DNA from: Tepidimonas thermarum
GTDB taxonomy: Bacteria; Pseudomonadota; Gammaproteobacteria; Burkholderiales; Burkholderiaceae_C
Assembly (NCBI RefSeq): GCF_007556705.1
Contig: NZ_VJOL01000005.1
Location: 1-64,000, forward strand
Length of the DNA stretch: 64,000 nt
Direction: 5' to 3'
Under the pieces are notes generated by a model that was not told the origin of the DNA, did not search any database, and saw nothing but the letters and a program-made list of their open reading frames with translations. Made by a program: the position numbers and the translations under genes. Shown here one piece after another: positions 47,089-56,492 of this stretch (positions are counted from its first letter, which is position 1; each line of letters begins with the position of its first letter).

Positions 47089-47733
47089 ATGAGCGAGCCC
47101 CCGTTTTTCTTTCGATCCCGCCCCGCGGCGGGGCCGTGGCCCCTGCCCACCCCGCCGGCGTGGTTGCGCGACGAGTTGCGCAACCGCCTCGTGCTTGGGC
47201 TCAACCACGTGCTGCAGCAGGAGCCCGAGGCCACCCAGCGCCTGCGCCGGCAGGCGGGCAAGCGCGTGCGCCTGTGCCTGCGTGCCGGGCCGGACGCGGC
47301 CATGCCGGTGCAGCTGCCGACGCTGGAGCTGCCCCTGGACATTTCGCCAGCGGGGTTGCTCCAGATCAGCCGTGAGGAGGGGCGTGCCAACGACCTGGTG
47401 CTGACCGTCACCGAGCCCTCCCCGCTGGCCTTGGCCGGCAAATTCGCGCGCGGCGAAAAGCCCACGGTGGCCATCGAAGGCGATGTGCAGCTGGCCGCCG
47501 AGGTGGCGTGGCTGGTCGACAACGTGCGCTGGGACGTCGAGGAGGACTTGGCACGCCTGATGGGCGATGCCATGGCCCACACCCTGGTGCAGACGGTGCG
47601 CCGTGCGGTGGCGGCGTTGCGCTCCGGGCTGCAACCCGCCGTGCAGGCCGCGCGCGAGCGCGCGCAGGCCCTGCGCGCGGGTGTGCGGCCAGCGCCGCCG
47701 TCGGCGGCGCCCGCGGGCGGAGCCGACGCATGA
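47089..47733 (+). CDS. ubiJ: Ubiquinone biosynthesis accessory factor UbiJ (SCP2 domain)
   Basis: 214 aa lipid-binding protein that helps assemble the soluble Ubi complex. The N-terminal ~110 residues form the SCP2-like domain ([21 protein letters not shown]... [20 protein letters not shown]), followed by the C-terminal helix [20 protein letters not shown]. Its stop overlaps the ubiB start (ATGA). CAGAAT upstream may be a -10. Confidence 0.9.
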   Translation: MSEPPFFFRSRPAAGPWPLPTPPAWLRDELRNRLVLGLNHVLQQEPEATQRLRRQAGKRVRLCLRAGPDAAMPVQLPTLELPLDISPAGLLQISREEGRANDLVLTVTEPSPLALAGKFARGEKPTVAIEGDVQLAAEVAWLVDNVRWDVEEDLARLMGDAMAHTLVQTVRRAVAALRSGLQPAVQAARERAQALRAGVRPAPPSAAPAGGADA

Positions 47734-49283
47734 GGCGCTGGCTGCGCGGCTGGTTCATTGTCTGGGTCGTGCTGCGCTACGGCCTGGACGAGTTGGCGCT
47801 GTCGGGCTTTCGGCACCCGGTGCTGGGGCTGGTGCGCCGTGTGCTGACCATCGGGCGCGACCTGTCGGCCCCGCGCGGTCAGCGCCTGCGCGAGGCGCTG
47901 GAGCGGCTGGGGCCGATCTTCGTCAAGTTTGGCCAGGTGCTCTCCACCCGGCGCGATTTGCTGCCGGCCGATATCGCGGACGAGCTCGCACGGCTGCAGG
48001 ACCGCGTGCCGCCGTTTCCGAGTGACGTGGCCATCGCCACCATCGAGCGCGCCTTTGGGCGGCCGCTGGATGCGGTCTTTGCCCATTTCGAGCGCCAGCC
48101 GGTGGCCAGCGCTTCGATTGCCCAGGTGCATTTTGCCACCCTGCGCGATGGGCGCGAGGTGGCGGTGAAGGTGCTGCGCCCGAACATGCTGCCGGTGATC
48201 GAAAAAGACCTGGCCTTGATGCGCACCATGGCCGCATGGCTGGAGCGTTTGTCGCGTGACGGCCGCCGTCTCAAGCCACGCGAGGTGGTGGCGGAGTTCG
48301 ACAAATACCTGCACGACGAGCTCGACCTCTTGCGCGAAGCGGCCAACGCCGCCCAGTTGCGCCGCAACATGGCCGGGCTGGACCTGGTGCTCATCCCCGA
48401 GATGTATTGGGACTGGTGCCGCAGCGACGTGCTGGTGATGGAGCGCATGCGCGGCGTGCCGATCAACCAGGTGCAGCGCCTGCGCGAGGCGGGCGTGGAC
48501 ATCCCGCGCCTGGCGCGCGACGGCGTCACGATCTTTTTCACCCAGGTGTTTCGCGACGGCTTTTTCCACGCCGACATGCACCCGGGCAACATCCAGGTCT
48601 CGCTCGAGCCGGCAACCTTTGGGCGCTACATTTCGCTCGACTTTGGCATCGTCGGCACGCTCACGCAGTTCGACAAGGAGTACCTGGCGCAAAACTTCAC
48701 GGCGTTTTTTCGGCGCGACTACAAGCGCGTGGCCGAGCTGCACATCGAATCGGGTTGGGTGCCGGCCGGCACGCGTGTCGACGAGCTCGAAGCCGCCATT
48801 CGCGCCGTGTGCGAGCCGTACTTCGATCGGCCGCTCAAGGACATTTCGCTGGGGCTGGTGCTGATGCGGCTGTTTCAAACCTCGCGCCGCTTCAATGTCG
48901 AAATCCAGCCGCAGCTGGTGCTGCTGCAAAAGACGCTGCTCAACATCGAGGGGCTGGGCCGCGAGCTCGACCCCGACCTCGACCTCTGGAGCACGGCCAA
49001 GCCCTTCCTGGAAAAGTGGATGCTCGAGCAGGTTGGGCCGAAAAAATTCTGGCGCCAGCTCCAGGCCGAGGCGCCGCATTACGCCAAGCTGTTGCCCGAG
49101 CTGCCACGCTTGCTGCACGACTACCTGCGCCAGCGGCCCACCGACTTGCGTCACGAGATCGACCGCCTGGTGCGGGAGCAGCGGCGCACCCAGCGCCTGC
49201 TGATGATGGTGATCTACGTGCTGTTTGGGTTCGTCGCCGGCCTCATGGCCATGCAGTGGTGGTTGCGGCTGCGCCTGTGGTAG
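47730..49283 (+). CDS. ubiB: Ubiquinone biosynthesis kinase-like protein UbiB
   Basis: Membrane-associated atypical kinase/ATPase (ABC1/ADCK family) needed for ubiquinone synthesis, 517 aa. The invariant KxGQ motif is [16 protein letters not shown]; the Ala-rich loop is [13 protein letters not shown]; the Lys is in VAVKVLRP; catalytic motifs are FHADMHPGN and LDFGIVG. Two C-terminal membrane helices ([20 protein letters not shown]) anchor it. ATG 47730 overlaps ubiJ. Confidence 0.97.
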   Translation: MRRWLRGWFIVWVVLRYGLDELALSGFRHPVLGLVRRVLTIGRDLSAPRGQRLREALERLGPIFVKFGQVLSTRRDLLPADIADELARLQDRVPPFPSDVAIATIERAFGRPLDAVFAHFERQPVASASIAQVHFATLRDGREVAVKVLRPNMLPVIEKDLALMRTMAAWLERLSRDGRRLKPREVVAEFDKYLHDELDLLREAANAAQLRRNMAGLDLVLIPEMYWDWCRSDVLVMERMRGVPINQVQRLREAGVDIPRLARDGVTIFFTQVFRDGFFHADMHPGNIQVSLEPATFGRYISLDFGIVGTLTQFDKEYLAQNFTAFFRRDYKRVAELHIESGWVPAGTRVDELEAAIRAVCEPYFDRPLKDISLGLVLMRLFQTSRRFNVEIQPQLVLLQKTLLNIEGLGRELDPDLDLWSTAKPFLEKWMLEQVGPKKFWRQLQAEAPHYAKLLPELPRLLHDYLRQRPTDLRHEIDRLVREQRRTQRLLMMVIYVLFGFVAGLMAMQWWLRLRLW

Positions 49284-49316
49284 GTGGGCTTGAAGGGTGG
49301 GGTGGTGCGCCCCACT

Positions 49317-49322
49317 TATAAT
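49317..49322 (+). promoter_or_regulatory. -10 element before the FmdB-type gene
   Basis: A perfect TATAAT in an otherwise GC-rich gap, 54 bases before the start. TTGAAG lies 21 bases upstream, a long spacer. It probably drives the FmdB / DUF502 / aspS unit. Confidence 0.5.
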
Positions 49323-49375
49323 GCAAAGTTTTGCTGAATCCCGGTTCCAACCCAGACTTCCTTGCAGGTGCAGCC

Positions 49376-49681
49376 ATGCCCATCTACGCGTACAAGTGCG
49401 AGTCCTGTGGCCACGCCAAGGACGTGTTGCAAAAGGTGTCGGACGAGCCGCTGACCACGTGCCCGGCGTGCGGCGCGTCGACGTTTCGCAAGCAGTTGAC
49501 CGCTGCCGGTTTTCAGCTCAAAGGGACCGGCTGGTACGTGACCGATTTCCGCAACAGCGGCGACTCGGGGGCGGCCGCGGGTGCGGGCGCTGCGGCCACG
49601 ACGGCGAGCGCGCAAAGCAGCGCGTCGTCCAGCAGCGATGCAGGCGCGACGCCGTGCGGGGCCGCCTGTGGCTGTCATTGA
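49376..49681 (+). CDS. FmdB-family zinc ribbon protein
   Basis: 101 aa. The N-terminal zinc ribbon has Cys8, Cys11, Cys29 and Cys32 (MPIYAYKCESCGHAKDV..., TCPACGAS). GTGWYVTDF is family-typical. The tail is Ser/Ala-rich and ends in CGAACGCH. Function is unknown (putative regulatory protein FmdB). The start at MPIYAYKC is the family's usual one. It overlaps the next gene by 14 bases. Confidence 0.9.
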   Translation: MPIYAYKCESCGHAKDVLQKVSDEPLTTCPACGASTFRKQLTAAGFQLKGTGWYVTDFRNSGDSGAAAGAGAAATTASAQSSASSSSDAGATPCGAACGCH

Positions 49682-50342
49682 GCGGTCGCGGGTCGTGGGC
49701 GCCCTGCGGCGCTGGCTGCTGTCCGGGCTGCTCGTCCTCGTCCCCCTGATCGTCACCCTGTGGGTGCTGGACTGGGTCGTCTCGACCCTGGACCAGACGC
49801 TCAACATCCTGCCCGCGGCCTGGCAGCCGGAGCGCTGGCTGGGCATGCGGTTGCCCGGCATGGGTGTGCTGCTGGCCCTGGCCATCGTGCTGGGCATCGG
49901 CGCGATCGCGTCCAACTACGTGGGCAACCAGCTCATCGCGTGGTGGCACGCGTTGCTGCAGCGCATCCCCGTGGTGCGCTCGATTTATTCGGGCGTCAAG
50001 CAGGTGTCGGACACGTTGCTGTCCGAGAAGGGCAATGCCTTTCGCCAGGCGCTGCTGGTGCAGTGGCCGCGCGAGGGCATGTGGACCATCGCTTTTTTGA
50101 CCGGCGCCCCGGGCGGCGATGTGGCGCGCCACCTGCCGCCGCAGGACTACTACAGCGTGTACGTGCCGACCACGCCCAACCCGACCGGCGGCTACTTCGT
50201 CATGGTGCACCGGCGCGATGTCGTGCCGCTGGCGATGAGCGTGGACGAGGCGCTGACCTACGTCATTTCCATGGGGGTCATCGTGCCCGGGGGGCGCAAG
50301 CCCCCGCTGGCGGCCCCGGTGTCACCCGCCGGGCCGGCATGA
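49668..50342 (+). CDS. DUF502 family membrane protein
   Basis: 224 aa from GTG 49668 (GTG 49695 also possible). Two membrane helices (WLLSGLLVLVPLIVTLWVLDW and GVLLALAIVLGIGAIASNYVG), then the DUF502 soluble part RIPVVRSIYSGVKQVSDTLL and YYSVYVPTTPNPTGGYFVMV. The family is a constant neighbour of aspS in betaproteobacteria but has no proven role. GTG start and overlap suggest coupling to the FmdB-type gene. Confidence 0.88.
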   Translation: MAVIERSRVVGALRRWLLSGLLVLVPLIVTLWVLDWVVSTLDQTLNILPAAWQPERWLGMRLPGMGVLLALAIVLGIGAIASNYVGNQLIAWWHALLQRIPVVRSIYSGVKQVSDTLLSEKGNAFRQALLVQWPREGMWTIAFLTGAPGGDVARHLPPQDYYSVYVPTTPNPTGGYFVMVHRRDVVPLAMSVDEALTYVISMGVIVPGGRKPPLAAPVSPAGPA

Positions 50343-50385
50343 GCCGCCCGGACCCTGTTGACCGTTGCTATCGAAGGTTATTTCC

Positions 50386-52179
50386 ATGCACATGCGCACC
50401 ACCTACTGCGGTCTGGTGACCGAGGCCCTGATGGGGCAGACCGTGACCCTGTGCGGTTGGGTCAACCGGCGCCGCGACCACGGCGGCGTCATCTTCGTCG
50501 ACCTGCGCGACCGCGAGGGCACCGTGCAAGTCGTTTGCGACCCCGACCGCCCCGAGATGTTTGCCACCGCCGAAGGGCTGCGCAACGAGTTTTGCATTCA
50601 GGTCAAAGGGGTGGTGCGCGCCCGGCCCGAGGGCACGGTCAACGAATCGATCCGCAGTGGCAAGGTCGAGGTGCTGTGCCACGAGATCGCGGTGCTCAAC
50701 CCCTCGGTGACGCCGCCGTTTCAGCTCGACGACGAGCACCTCTCCGAGACCACGCGCCTGACCCACCGCGTGCTGGATCTGCGCCGGCCGTACATGCAGC
50801 GCAATTTGATGCTGCGCTACCGCGTGGCGATGGAGGTGCGCAAGTTCCTGGACGCCAACGGCTTCATCGACATCGAAACGCCGATGCTGACCAAGAGCAC
50901 GCCCGAGGGCGCGCGCGACTACCTGGTGCCCAGCCGCGTGCACGACGGCATGTTCTACGCCTTGCCGCAGTCGCCGCAGTTGTTCAAGCAGCTGCTCATG
51001 GTGGCGGGGTTTGACCGCTACTACCAGATCACCAAGTGCTTCCGCGACGAGGACCTGCGCGCCGACCGGCAGCCCGAGTTTACGCAAATCGACATCGAAA
51101 CGTCGTTCATGACCGAGCAGGAGATACGTGACCTGTTCCAGGGCATGATCAAGACCGTGTTTGCCAACACCTTGGGCGTGGACCTGGGGACGTTTCCGGT
51201 CATGCCGTATGCCGAGGCGATGGCGCGCTTTGGCTCGGACAAGCCGGATCTGCGCGTCAAGCTCGAGTTCACCGAGCTCACCGACGTCATGAAGGACGTG
51301 GACTTCAAGGTGTTCTCGGCGCCGGCGCAAATGGCCGGTGGGCGCGTGGTGGCCCTGCGCGTGCCGGGCGGCGGGGCGTTTACGCGCAGCGAGATCGACG
51401 CCTACACCGAGTTCGTCAAGATCTATGGCGCCAAGGGGTTGGCCTGGATCAAGGTCAACGACGTGGCGGCCGGCCGCGACGGGCTGCAGTCGCCCATCGT
51501 CAAAAACCTGCACGACGCGGCGCTGCAGGCGATTGTGCAGCGCACCGGGGCGGCCAACGGCGATTTGCTGTTTTTCGGCGCGGACAAGGCCAAGATCGTC
51601 AACGACGCGATGGGGGCGCTGCGCGTCAAGATCGGTCACAGTGCCTTTGCCAAGGCTCATGGCCTGTTCGAAGACCGCTGGGCACCGCTGTGGGTGGTGG
51701 ACTTCCCGATGTTCGAGTACGACGAGGACGAGCAGCGCTGGGTTGCGGTGCACCACCCCTTTACCGCGCCCAAGGACGGCCATGAGGACCTGATGGACAC
51801 CAACCCCGGCGCCTGCCTGGCCAAGGCCTACGACATGGTGCTCAACGGCTGGGAGCTCGGCGGCGGCTCGGTACGCATCCACCGCGCCGATGTGCAAAGC
51901 AAGGTGTTTGCGGCGCTCAAGATCGGGCCGGAGGAGGCGCGCGCCAAATTCGGCTTCCTGCTCGACGCGTTGCAGTACGGCGCGCCACCGCATGGCGGGC
52001 TGGCCTTTGGGCTGGATCGCCTGATCACGCTCATGACCGGGGCGGAGTCGATCCGCGACGTGATCGCCTTCCCCAAAACCCAGCGCGCCCAGTGCCTGTT
52101 GACCCATGCTCCCAGCCCCGTGGACGAAAAGCAGTTGCGCGAGCTCCACATCCGGCTGCGCAACCCGCAGCCGGCGTGA
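50386..52179 (+). CDS. aspS: Aspartyl-tRNA synthetase
   Basis: Class IIb synthetase, 597 aa, bacterial type with a GAD insert. N-terminal OB-fold ([19 protein letters not shown]), motif 2 [20 protein letters not shown], the long GAD insert (~300-420) and motif 3 [14 protein letters not shown] take ATG 50386 (MHMRTTYCG); ATG 50392 is equally possible. Whether it also charges tRNA(Asn) depends on an AsnS elsewhere. Confidence 0.97.
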   Translation: MHMRTTYCGLVTEALMGQTVTLCGWVNRRRDHGGVIFVDLRDREGTVQVVCDPDRPEMFATAEGLRNEFCIQVKGVVRARPEGTVNESIRSGKVEVLCHEIAVLNPSVTPPFQLDDEHLSETTRLTHRVLDLRRPYMQRNLMLRYRVAMEVRKFLDANGFIDIETPMLTKSTPEGARDYLVPSRVHDGMFYALPQSPQLFKQLLMVAGFDRYYQITKCFRDEDLRADRQPEFTQIDIETSFMTEQEIRDLFQGMIKTVFANTLGVDLGTFPVMPYAEAMARFGSDKPDLRVKLEFTELTDVMKDVDFKVFSAPAQMAGGRVVALRVPGGGAFTRSEIDAYTEFVKIYGAKGLAWIKVNDVAAGRDGLQSPIVKNLHDAALQAIVQRTGAANGDLLFFGADKAKIVNDAMGALRVKIGHSAFAKAHGLFEDRWAPLWVVDFPMFEYDEDEQRWVAVHHPFTAPKDGHEDLMDTNPGACLAKAYDMVLNGWELGGGSVRIHRADVQSKVFAALKIGPEEARAKFGFLLDALQYGAPPHGGLAFGLDRLITLMTGAESIRDVIAFPKTQRAQCLLTHAPSPVDEKQLRELHIRLRNPQPA

Positions 52180-52224
52180 TACAGTGAGCCGAGTTCCCCA
52201 TCAACGCACAGGAAGGAGCGTGTC

Positions 52225-52536
52225 ATGACCGATACCACGATGGCCCCGAAAGACAAGCTGGTTGCCGACCTCAAGGTCGTCGTCTCCGACGCGGAGGAGC
52301 TGCTCGCGGCCACCGCCCATTCGACGGGCGAGAAGGTGGCCGAGCTGCGCGAGCGGCTGCAGGAAAACCTGCGCTCGGCGCGCTACCGCCTGGCCGATGC
52401 CGAAGCGGCGCTGCGCGAGCGCACGCGCGAAGTGGCCAAGGCCACCGACCACTACGTACACGAACACCCCTGGAAAGCGATCGGCGTGGCCGCGGGCATT
52501 GGCCTGCTGGTGGGCATGCTGATCGGTCGTCGCTGA
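52225..52536 (+). CDS. DUF883 / ElaB-YqjD family membrane-anchored protein
   Basis: 103 aa. A charged coiled-coil region (~10-70) is followed by HPWKAIGVAAGIGLLVGMLIGRR, the membrane anchor typical of E. coli YqjD/ElaB, which tether ribosomes to the membrane in stationary phase. AAGGAG precedes ATG 52225. First of three genes resembling E. coli yqjD-yqjE-yqjK. Confidence 0.88.
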   Translation: MTDTTMAPKDKLVADLKVVVSDAEELLAATAHSTGEKVAELRERLQENLRSARYRLADAEAALRERTREVAKATDHYVHEHPWKAIGVAAGIGLLVGMLIGRR

Positions 52537-52576
52537 TCCTGCCGACCGAGGCAGGGATTGCGGGTACGCCGCCGGC

Positions 52577-52993
52577 ATGGCACGGCAAACCGACGCGGCG
52601 CACGATGCCGCGACGCGCGAGTCGCTCTGGAGCGCCAGCCGCGGCTGGCTGCGCGACGCGGCGGAGCTGCTGCGCGTGCGCCTGGCGCTGCTGGGCGTCG
52701 AGGCTGGCGCGCATGCACTCGATGTCGTCCAGGCGCTGGCCGCCGCCGTGGCGGCGGCGGTGTTGCTCTGCCTTGGGCTGGGGTTTTTGGCCGTGCTGCT
52801 GACCGTGCTGCTCTGGGAGGGGCAGCGCGTGCTGGCGCTGGCGCTGTTTGCGGCCGTCTTCCTCACGCTGGGGGTGGTGACGCTGTTGTGGGCGCGCCGC
52901 CGCCTGCTGGGTGTGCGCTGGTTTGCCGCCAGCGCCGCCGAGCTGCAGCGCGACGTGCAGCGGCTGCGCGGTGACCGAGATGGCGCCGCCTGA
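52577..52993 (+). CDS. Phage-holin-like membrane protein, YqjE family
   Basis: 138 aa with two adjacent hydrophobic helices (ALAAAVAAAVLLCLGLGFLAVLLTVLLW and LALALFAAVFLTLGVVTLLWA; both long) and a YqjE-like cytoplasmic N-terminus (SASRGWLRDAAELLRVRLALL). It is the second gene of the YqjD-YqjE-YqjK-like set. No holin role is implied without a lysin gene nearby. Confidence 0.82.
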   Translation: MARQTDAAHDAATRESLWSASRGWLRDAAELLRVRLALLGVEAGAHALDVVQALAAAVAAAVLLCLGLGFLAVLLTVLLWEGQRVLALALFAAVFLTLGVVTLLWARRRLLGVRWFAASAAELQRDVQRLRGDRDGAA

Positions 52994-53309
52994 CCTGCGC
53001 GAGCGCCTGGCGGCGCGCCAGCACACGCTGCAGCAGCGCTCGGCCGAGTTGCGCGAACGCCTGGCCGGGCACGCGGTGGCGCTGGCGCCGGCCTTTACCT
53101 GGGCCGACCGTGCGCGCGACGGCTGGCGCTGGGTGCGGGCGCACCCCTGGGTGCCGCTGGCGCTGACGGGCGTTTTGGTGCTGCGCCGGCCGCGGCTGCT
53201 GTGGCGCGGTCTGCGACTGTCCTGGCGCGGCTGGCGGCTGTGGCTGCTCTACGGTGGCATGGTGCGGGGCTGGCGCGCTGGCGCTGGCGGTCGTTGGCCG
53301 CCCCGTTGA
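52980..53309 (+). CDS. Small basic membrane protein, YqjK-like position
   Basis: 109 aa from ATG 52980 (GTG 52971 is an alternative). A charged N-terminal helix (DLRERLAARQHTLQQRSAEL) leads to a hydrophobic WVPLALTGVLVL segment and an Arg/Trp-rich end. It overlaps the YqjE-like gene by 14 bases. Similarity to YqjK is in layout more than in sequence. Confidence 0.7.
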   Translation: MAPPDLRERLAARQHTLQQRSAELRERLAGHAVALAPAFTWADRARDGWRWVRAHPWVPLALTGVLVLRRPRLLWRGLRLSWRGWRLWLLYGGMVRGWRAGAGGRWPPR

Positions 53310-53322
53310 GCCGCACGCCGCT

Positions 53323-53349
53323 TCATGATGCATCCGTCCATGCCGATAG
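53323..53349 (+). promoter_or_regulatory. Sigma-28 (FliA) promoter for motA
   Basis: TCAT (53323-53326), 15 bases, GCCGATAG (53342-53349). The -10 matches the consensus GCCGATAA in 7 of 8 positions and the spacing is exact; the -35 is weaker (TAAA expected). Confidence 0.7.
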
Positions 53350-53381
53350 AATGGGTTCGACTGACTAGTTGAGACGCGTCC

Positions 53382-54239
53382 ATGTTCGTCATCGTCGGCT
53401 GGCTGGTGGCCATCGGCTGTATTTTTGGTGTCTTCATCATCCACGGTGGCAACATCGGGGTGATCATGAAGGCGCTGCCCTTCGAGATGATCACCATCTT
53501 CGGGGCGGCGATCGGCGCTTTCATCGCCGGCAACCTGATGAAGGTGCTCAAGGGCGTGGGCCGCGGCCTGGGCGCGTGCTTCAAAGGCTCCAAGTACACC
53601 AAAGCGCGCTTCATGGATCTGCTGGCGCTGCTCTACGACATCTTGCAAAAAGCGCGCAAAGAAGGGCTGATGGCGATCGAGGGCGATGTGGAAAACCCCG
53701 ACGCCTCGCCGCTGTTCCAAAAATACCCCACCATCGCCAGCGACCACCACACGGTGGAGTTCATCACCGATTATTTGCGGCTCATGGTCTCGGGCAACCT
53801 CAACGCGCACGAGATCGAGTCCATCATGGACGCCGAGCTCGAAACCCACCACGCCGAGGAGCACGCGGCGGTGGCGGCGCTGCAGCGCCTGGCCGGTGCG
53901 CTGCCGGCATTCGGTATCGTGGCGGCGGTGTTGGGGGTGGTCAACACCATGGGGTCGGTGGGCCAGCCGCCCGCCGTGCTGGGCGGGATGATCGGCTCGG
54001 CGCTGGTGGGCACATTCCTTGGCATCTTGCTGGCGTACGGTTTTGCCGAGCCGTTGGCCAGTTTGCTCGAGCAAAAGGTGGAGGAGGCCAGCAAGGAGTT
54101 TCAGTGCGTCAAGACCACGTTGCTGGCCAGCATGCAGGGGTACGCGCCGATGACGGCCATCGAATTTGGTCGCAAGGTGTTGTTCTCGACCGAACGGCCG
54201 ACCTTCAGCGAACTCGAAGCCCACGTCAAGAAGAAGTGA
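53382..54239 (+). CDS. motA: Flagellar motor stator protein MotA
   Basis: Proton-channel stator subunit, 285 aa, four membrane helices. The cytoplasmic loop has RKEGLMAIEGDVENP, with the charged residues that meet FliG, and the third-helix region holds LPAFGIVAAVLGVVNTMG with the conserved Pro. The C-terminal helix precedes FSELEAHVKKK. It has its own sigma-28 promoter and forms a unit with motB-cheY-cheZ. Confidence 0.97.
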   Translation: MFVIVGWLVAIGCIFGVFIIHGGNIGVIMKALPFEMITIFGAAIGAFIAGNLMKVLKGVGRGLGACFKGSKYTKARFMDLLALLYDILQKARKEGLMAIEGDVENPDASPLFQKYPTIASDHHTVEFITDYLRLMVSGNLNAHEIESIMDAELETHHAEEHAAVAALQRLAGALPAFGIVAAVLGVVNTMGSVGQPPAVLGGMIGSALVGTFLGILLAYGFAEPLASLLEQKVEEASKEFQCVKTTLLASMQGYAPMTAIEFGRKVLFSTERPTFSELEAHVKKK

Positions 54240-54307
54240 TGCGGCGCAGCGTCTGACCCCGTTGCGCCCACCGATCCCCTACCCCAAACCCCGTTACCGC
54301 ACCGCCC

Positions 54308-55294
54308 ATGGCCGCCTCCGGCAAGCCGCTGCAACCGATCATCGTCAAGCGCGTCAAAAAAGGCGGGCACGGCGCGCACGGGGGGGCGTGGAAGATCGCG
54401 TACGCCGACTTCGTGACGGCGATGATGGCGTTCTTCCTGCTGATGTGGCTGCTCGGCTCGACCACCGAAGGCGACCGCAAGGGGATTGCCGACTACTTCA
54501 ACCAGCCGCTCAAGGTCATGCTCTTTGGCGGGCCGGGCTCGGGCGGCGCCACCAGCATCCTGGACGGCGGCGGCGACGACCTGACCAAGAGCGTGGGTGA
54601 AGTGGCCAGCGGCGAAGTCGAGCAAAAGGTGCGCGAGCTTGGCGCCCAACTGGCGCGTGCCGAAGCCATCCGCCAGGACAAGCAGCGCATCGCCACGCTG
54701 CGCGACAAGATCGAAAACATCATCAACATCAACCCCCAACTGGCGGAATACAAAAACCAGATCCGCCTGGAGATGGTGCAAGACGGCCTCAACATCCAGA
54801 TCGTCGACGACCAAAACCGCGCCATGTTCGACACCGGCAGCGCGCTGGTCAAACCCTACATGCGCGACATCCTGCGCGCCATCGCGCAGGCGCTGGCCGA
54901 GGTGGACAACCGCATTTCGCTCTCCGGCCACACGGACGCCACGCCGTACGGCAGCGGCGAACGCGCCTACAGCAACTGGGAGCTGTCGGCTGACCGGGCC
55001 AACGCCAGCCGGCGCGAATTGGTGGCTGCCGGCCTGCCGGAGGGCAAGTTGGCGCGCGTGGTGGGCATGGCGGACAAGCAGTTGCTCCTGCCCGATCAGC
55101 CCTTCGACCCGCGCAACCGTCGCATCAGCATCCTCGTGCTCACGCGGGAGGCGGAAGAGCGCATGTCCAAGTCCCTCGAGGCCGCGCCGGTGGTGGACGA
55201 CGCGCAGGACGTGCCGGCGGCCGTTCAGGGCCAGGGAAAACCCGCTGCGCCGCCGCCGGGCGCTGCCGCACGCCAGAGCGTGCCCTTAAACTAA
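54308..55294 (+). CDS. motB: Flagellar motor stator protein MotB
   Basis: Peptidoglycan-anchoring stator subunit, 328 aa. A basic N-terminus leads to the single membrane helix with the proton-binding Asp ([20 protein letters not shown]; Asp ~36). An OmpA-like domain follows ([21 protein letters not shown], with [15 protein letters not shown]). The C-terminal tail is Pro/Ala-rich. Confidence 0.97.
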   Translation: MAASGKPLQPIIVKRVKKGGHGAHGGAWKIAYADFVTAMMAFFLLMWLLGSTTEGDRKGIADYFNQPLKVMLFGGPGSGGATSILDGGGDDLTKSVGEVASGEVEQKVRELGAQLARAEAIRQDKQRIATLRDKIENIININPQLAEYKNQIRLEMVQDGLNIQIVDDQNRAMFDTGSALVKPYMRDILRAIAQALAEVDNRISLSGHTDATPYGSGERAYSNWELSADRANASRRELVAAGLPEGKLARVVGMADKQLLLPDQPFDPRNRRISILVLTREAEERMSKSLEAAPVVDDAQDVPAAVQGQGKPAAPPPGAAARQSVPLN

Positions 55295-55317
55295 GAGGAT
55301 CCCGGACGGAGTCTTCC

Positions 55318-55704
55318 ATGGCCGATGTGCGTTTTCTGATTGTCGATGACTTTTCCACGATGCGCCGCATCGTGCGCAACCTGCTCAAGGAGCTCGGGCA
55401 TGCCGACGCCGACGAGGCAGAGGACGGTGCGGCGGCGCTGCACAAGCTGCGCAACGGCAAATTCGACATGGTGATCACCGACATCAACATGCCGAACATG
55501 AACGGCTTTGAGCTGCTGACGCAGATCAAGTCGGACGAAAAGCTCAAGCACCTGCCCGTGCTGATGGTGACCGCCGAAGCGCGCAAGGAGGACATCATCG
55601 CTGCCGCGCAGGGCGGCGCGGCCGGCTACATCGTCAAGCCGTTTACCAAAGCAACCTTGGAAGAAAAGCTCACCAACATCTTTCGCAAGATGGGCTGGGC
55701 CTGA
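55318..55704 (+). CDS. cheY: Chemotaxis response regulator CheY
   Basis: 128 aa receiver domain that binds the motor switch when phosphorylated. The acidic pair is Asp10-Asp11 ([16 protein letters not shown]), the phosphorylation site Asp55 ([14 protein letters not shown]), and the switch Thr and Lys are in [12 protein letters not shown] and [15 protein letters not shown]. cheZ follows after 23 bases. Confidence 0.98.
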   Translation: MADVRFLIVDDFSTMRRIVRNLLKELGHADADEAEDGAAALHKLRNGKFDMVITDINMPNMNGFELLTQIKSDEKLKHLPVLMVTAEARKEDIIAAAQGGAAGYIVKPFTKATLEEKLTNIFRKMGWA

Positions 55705-55727
55705 GGATGGGTCCGGAAGGGGAGGCC

Positions 55728-56378
55728 ATGACCGACACCACGTCCGAAGCGCCCAAGACCGATGGCAAGGGCGACATTTACCAACGGCTTGGCGAAATCA
55801 CGCGCGAGCTGCACGAGGCCCTCAAAGCGTTGGGCTACATGCCCGCGCTCAAGGATGCGGTGGGTGAGCTGCCCGATGCGCGCAGTCGGCTCGAATACAT
55901 CGCGCGCCTGACCGGCGAGGCGGCAGAGAAGGTGCTCAACCGGGTCGATGAGGCCAAGGCCGAGCAGCAGGTCGTCATCGACAGCAGCCGCCAACTGGTC
56001 GAAACGATCGGCGCCGTCCCGGGCCTGAAGTGGGCGATGCCCGAGCTGCTGGAGTGGTCGCACAAAATCCAGACGGCGGCCGAGCGCACCGACCACCACC
56101 TCACCGAAATCATGATGGCGCAGGATTTTCACGACCTCACCGGTCAGGTGATCAAAAAGGTCGTGGCGCTGGCCGGCACGCTCGAGCAGCAGTTGGTGCA
56201 GCTGCTCATCGAGACCGCCCCGCCCGGCTCGATGGAGCCGGTGGCCCCCACCGAGCACCCGTCACCCAATGAACGCCGCTCGGAGCTCTCCGGCCCCGTG
56301 GTCAACCCCGAAGGCCGCAGCGACGTCGTCACCAACCAGCAACAGGTGGACGACCTGCTGGCCAGTTTGGGGTTTTGA
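55728..56378 (+). CDS. cheZ: CheY phosphatase CheZ
   Basis: 216 aa helical protein that dephosphorylates CheY-P. The catalytic Gln is in FHDLTGQVIKKVVALAGTLE (~140-160), and the C-terminal CheY-binding peptide is QVDDLLASLGF at the very end, near-identical to that of E. coli. GGAGG stands close to ATG 55728; an earlier in-frame start at 55707 would add seven residues. Confidence 0.96.
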   Translation: MTDTTSEAPKTDGKGDIYQRLGEITRELHEALKALGYMPALKDAVGELPDARSRLEYIARLTGEAAEKVLNRVDEAKAEQQVVIDSSRQLVETIGAVPGLKWAMPELLEWSHKIQTAAERTDHHLTEIMMAQDFHDLTGQVIKKVVALAGTLEQQLVQLLIETAPPGSMEPVAPTEHPSPNERRSELSGPVVNPEGRSDVVTNQQQVDDLLASLGF

Positions 56379-56492
56379 GCGTTCGGTTCTGGCGATCCCA
56401 GCGGGGAAAGTAGCCGGTTTTGACCGCCTTTTGGCGCTTTAGAAACCCCGGCCACGCCGGGACAATGCGGCCGTCAGACCCGATCGGCCGCC
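56379..56492 (+). other. Intergenic region between cheZ and flhB
   Basis: 114 bases. It holds a small hairpin CCCGGC-CAC-GCCGGG (56447-56461) and a TTGACC (56420-56425) that could be a -35, but no clear matching -10 and no sigma-28 or sigma-54 consensus that I can see. flhB expression control is therefore unclear. Confidence 0.4.

Noticed and set aside
52577-52993. Holin-like protein as a sign of a prophage
   Set aside because: There is no integrase, lysin or capsid gene near; the pattern is that of chromosomal YqjE.
53349-53375. GGGTTCGACT resembling a tRNA T-loop before motA
   Set aside because: No acceptor or anticodon stem can be drawn around it, and it overlaps the start region of the sigma-28 promoter transcript.
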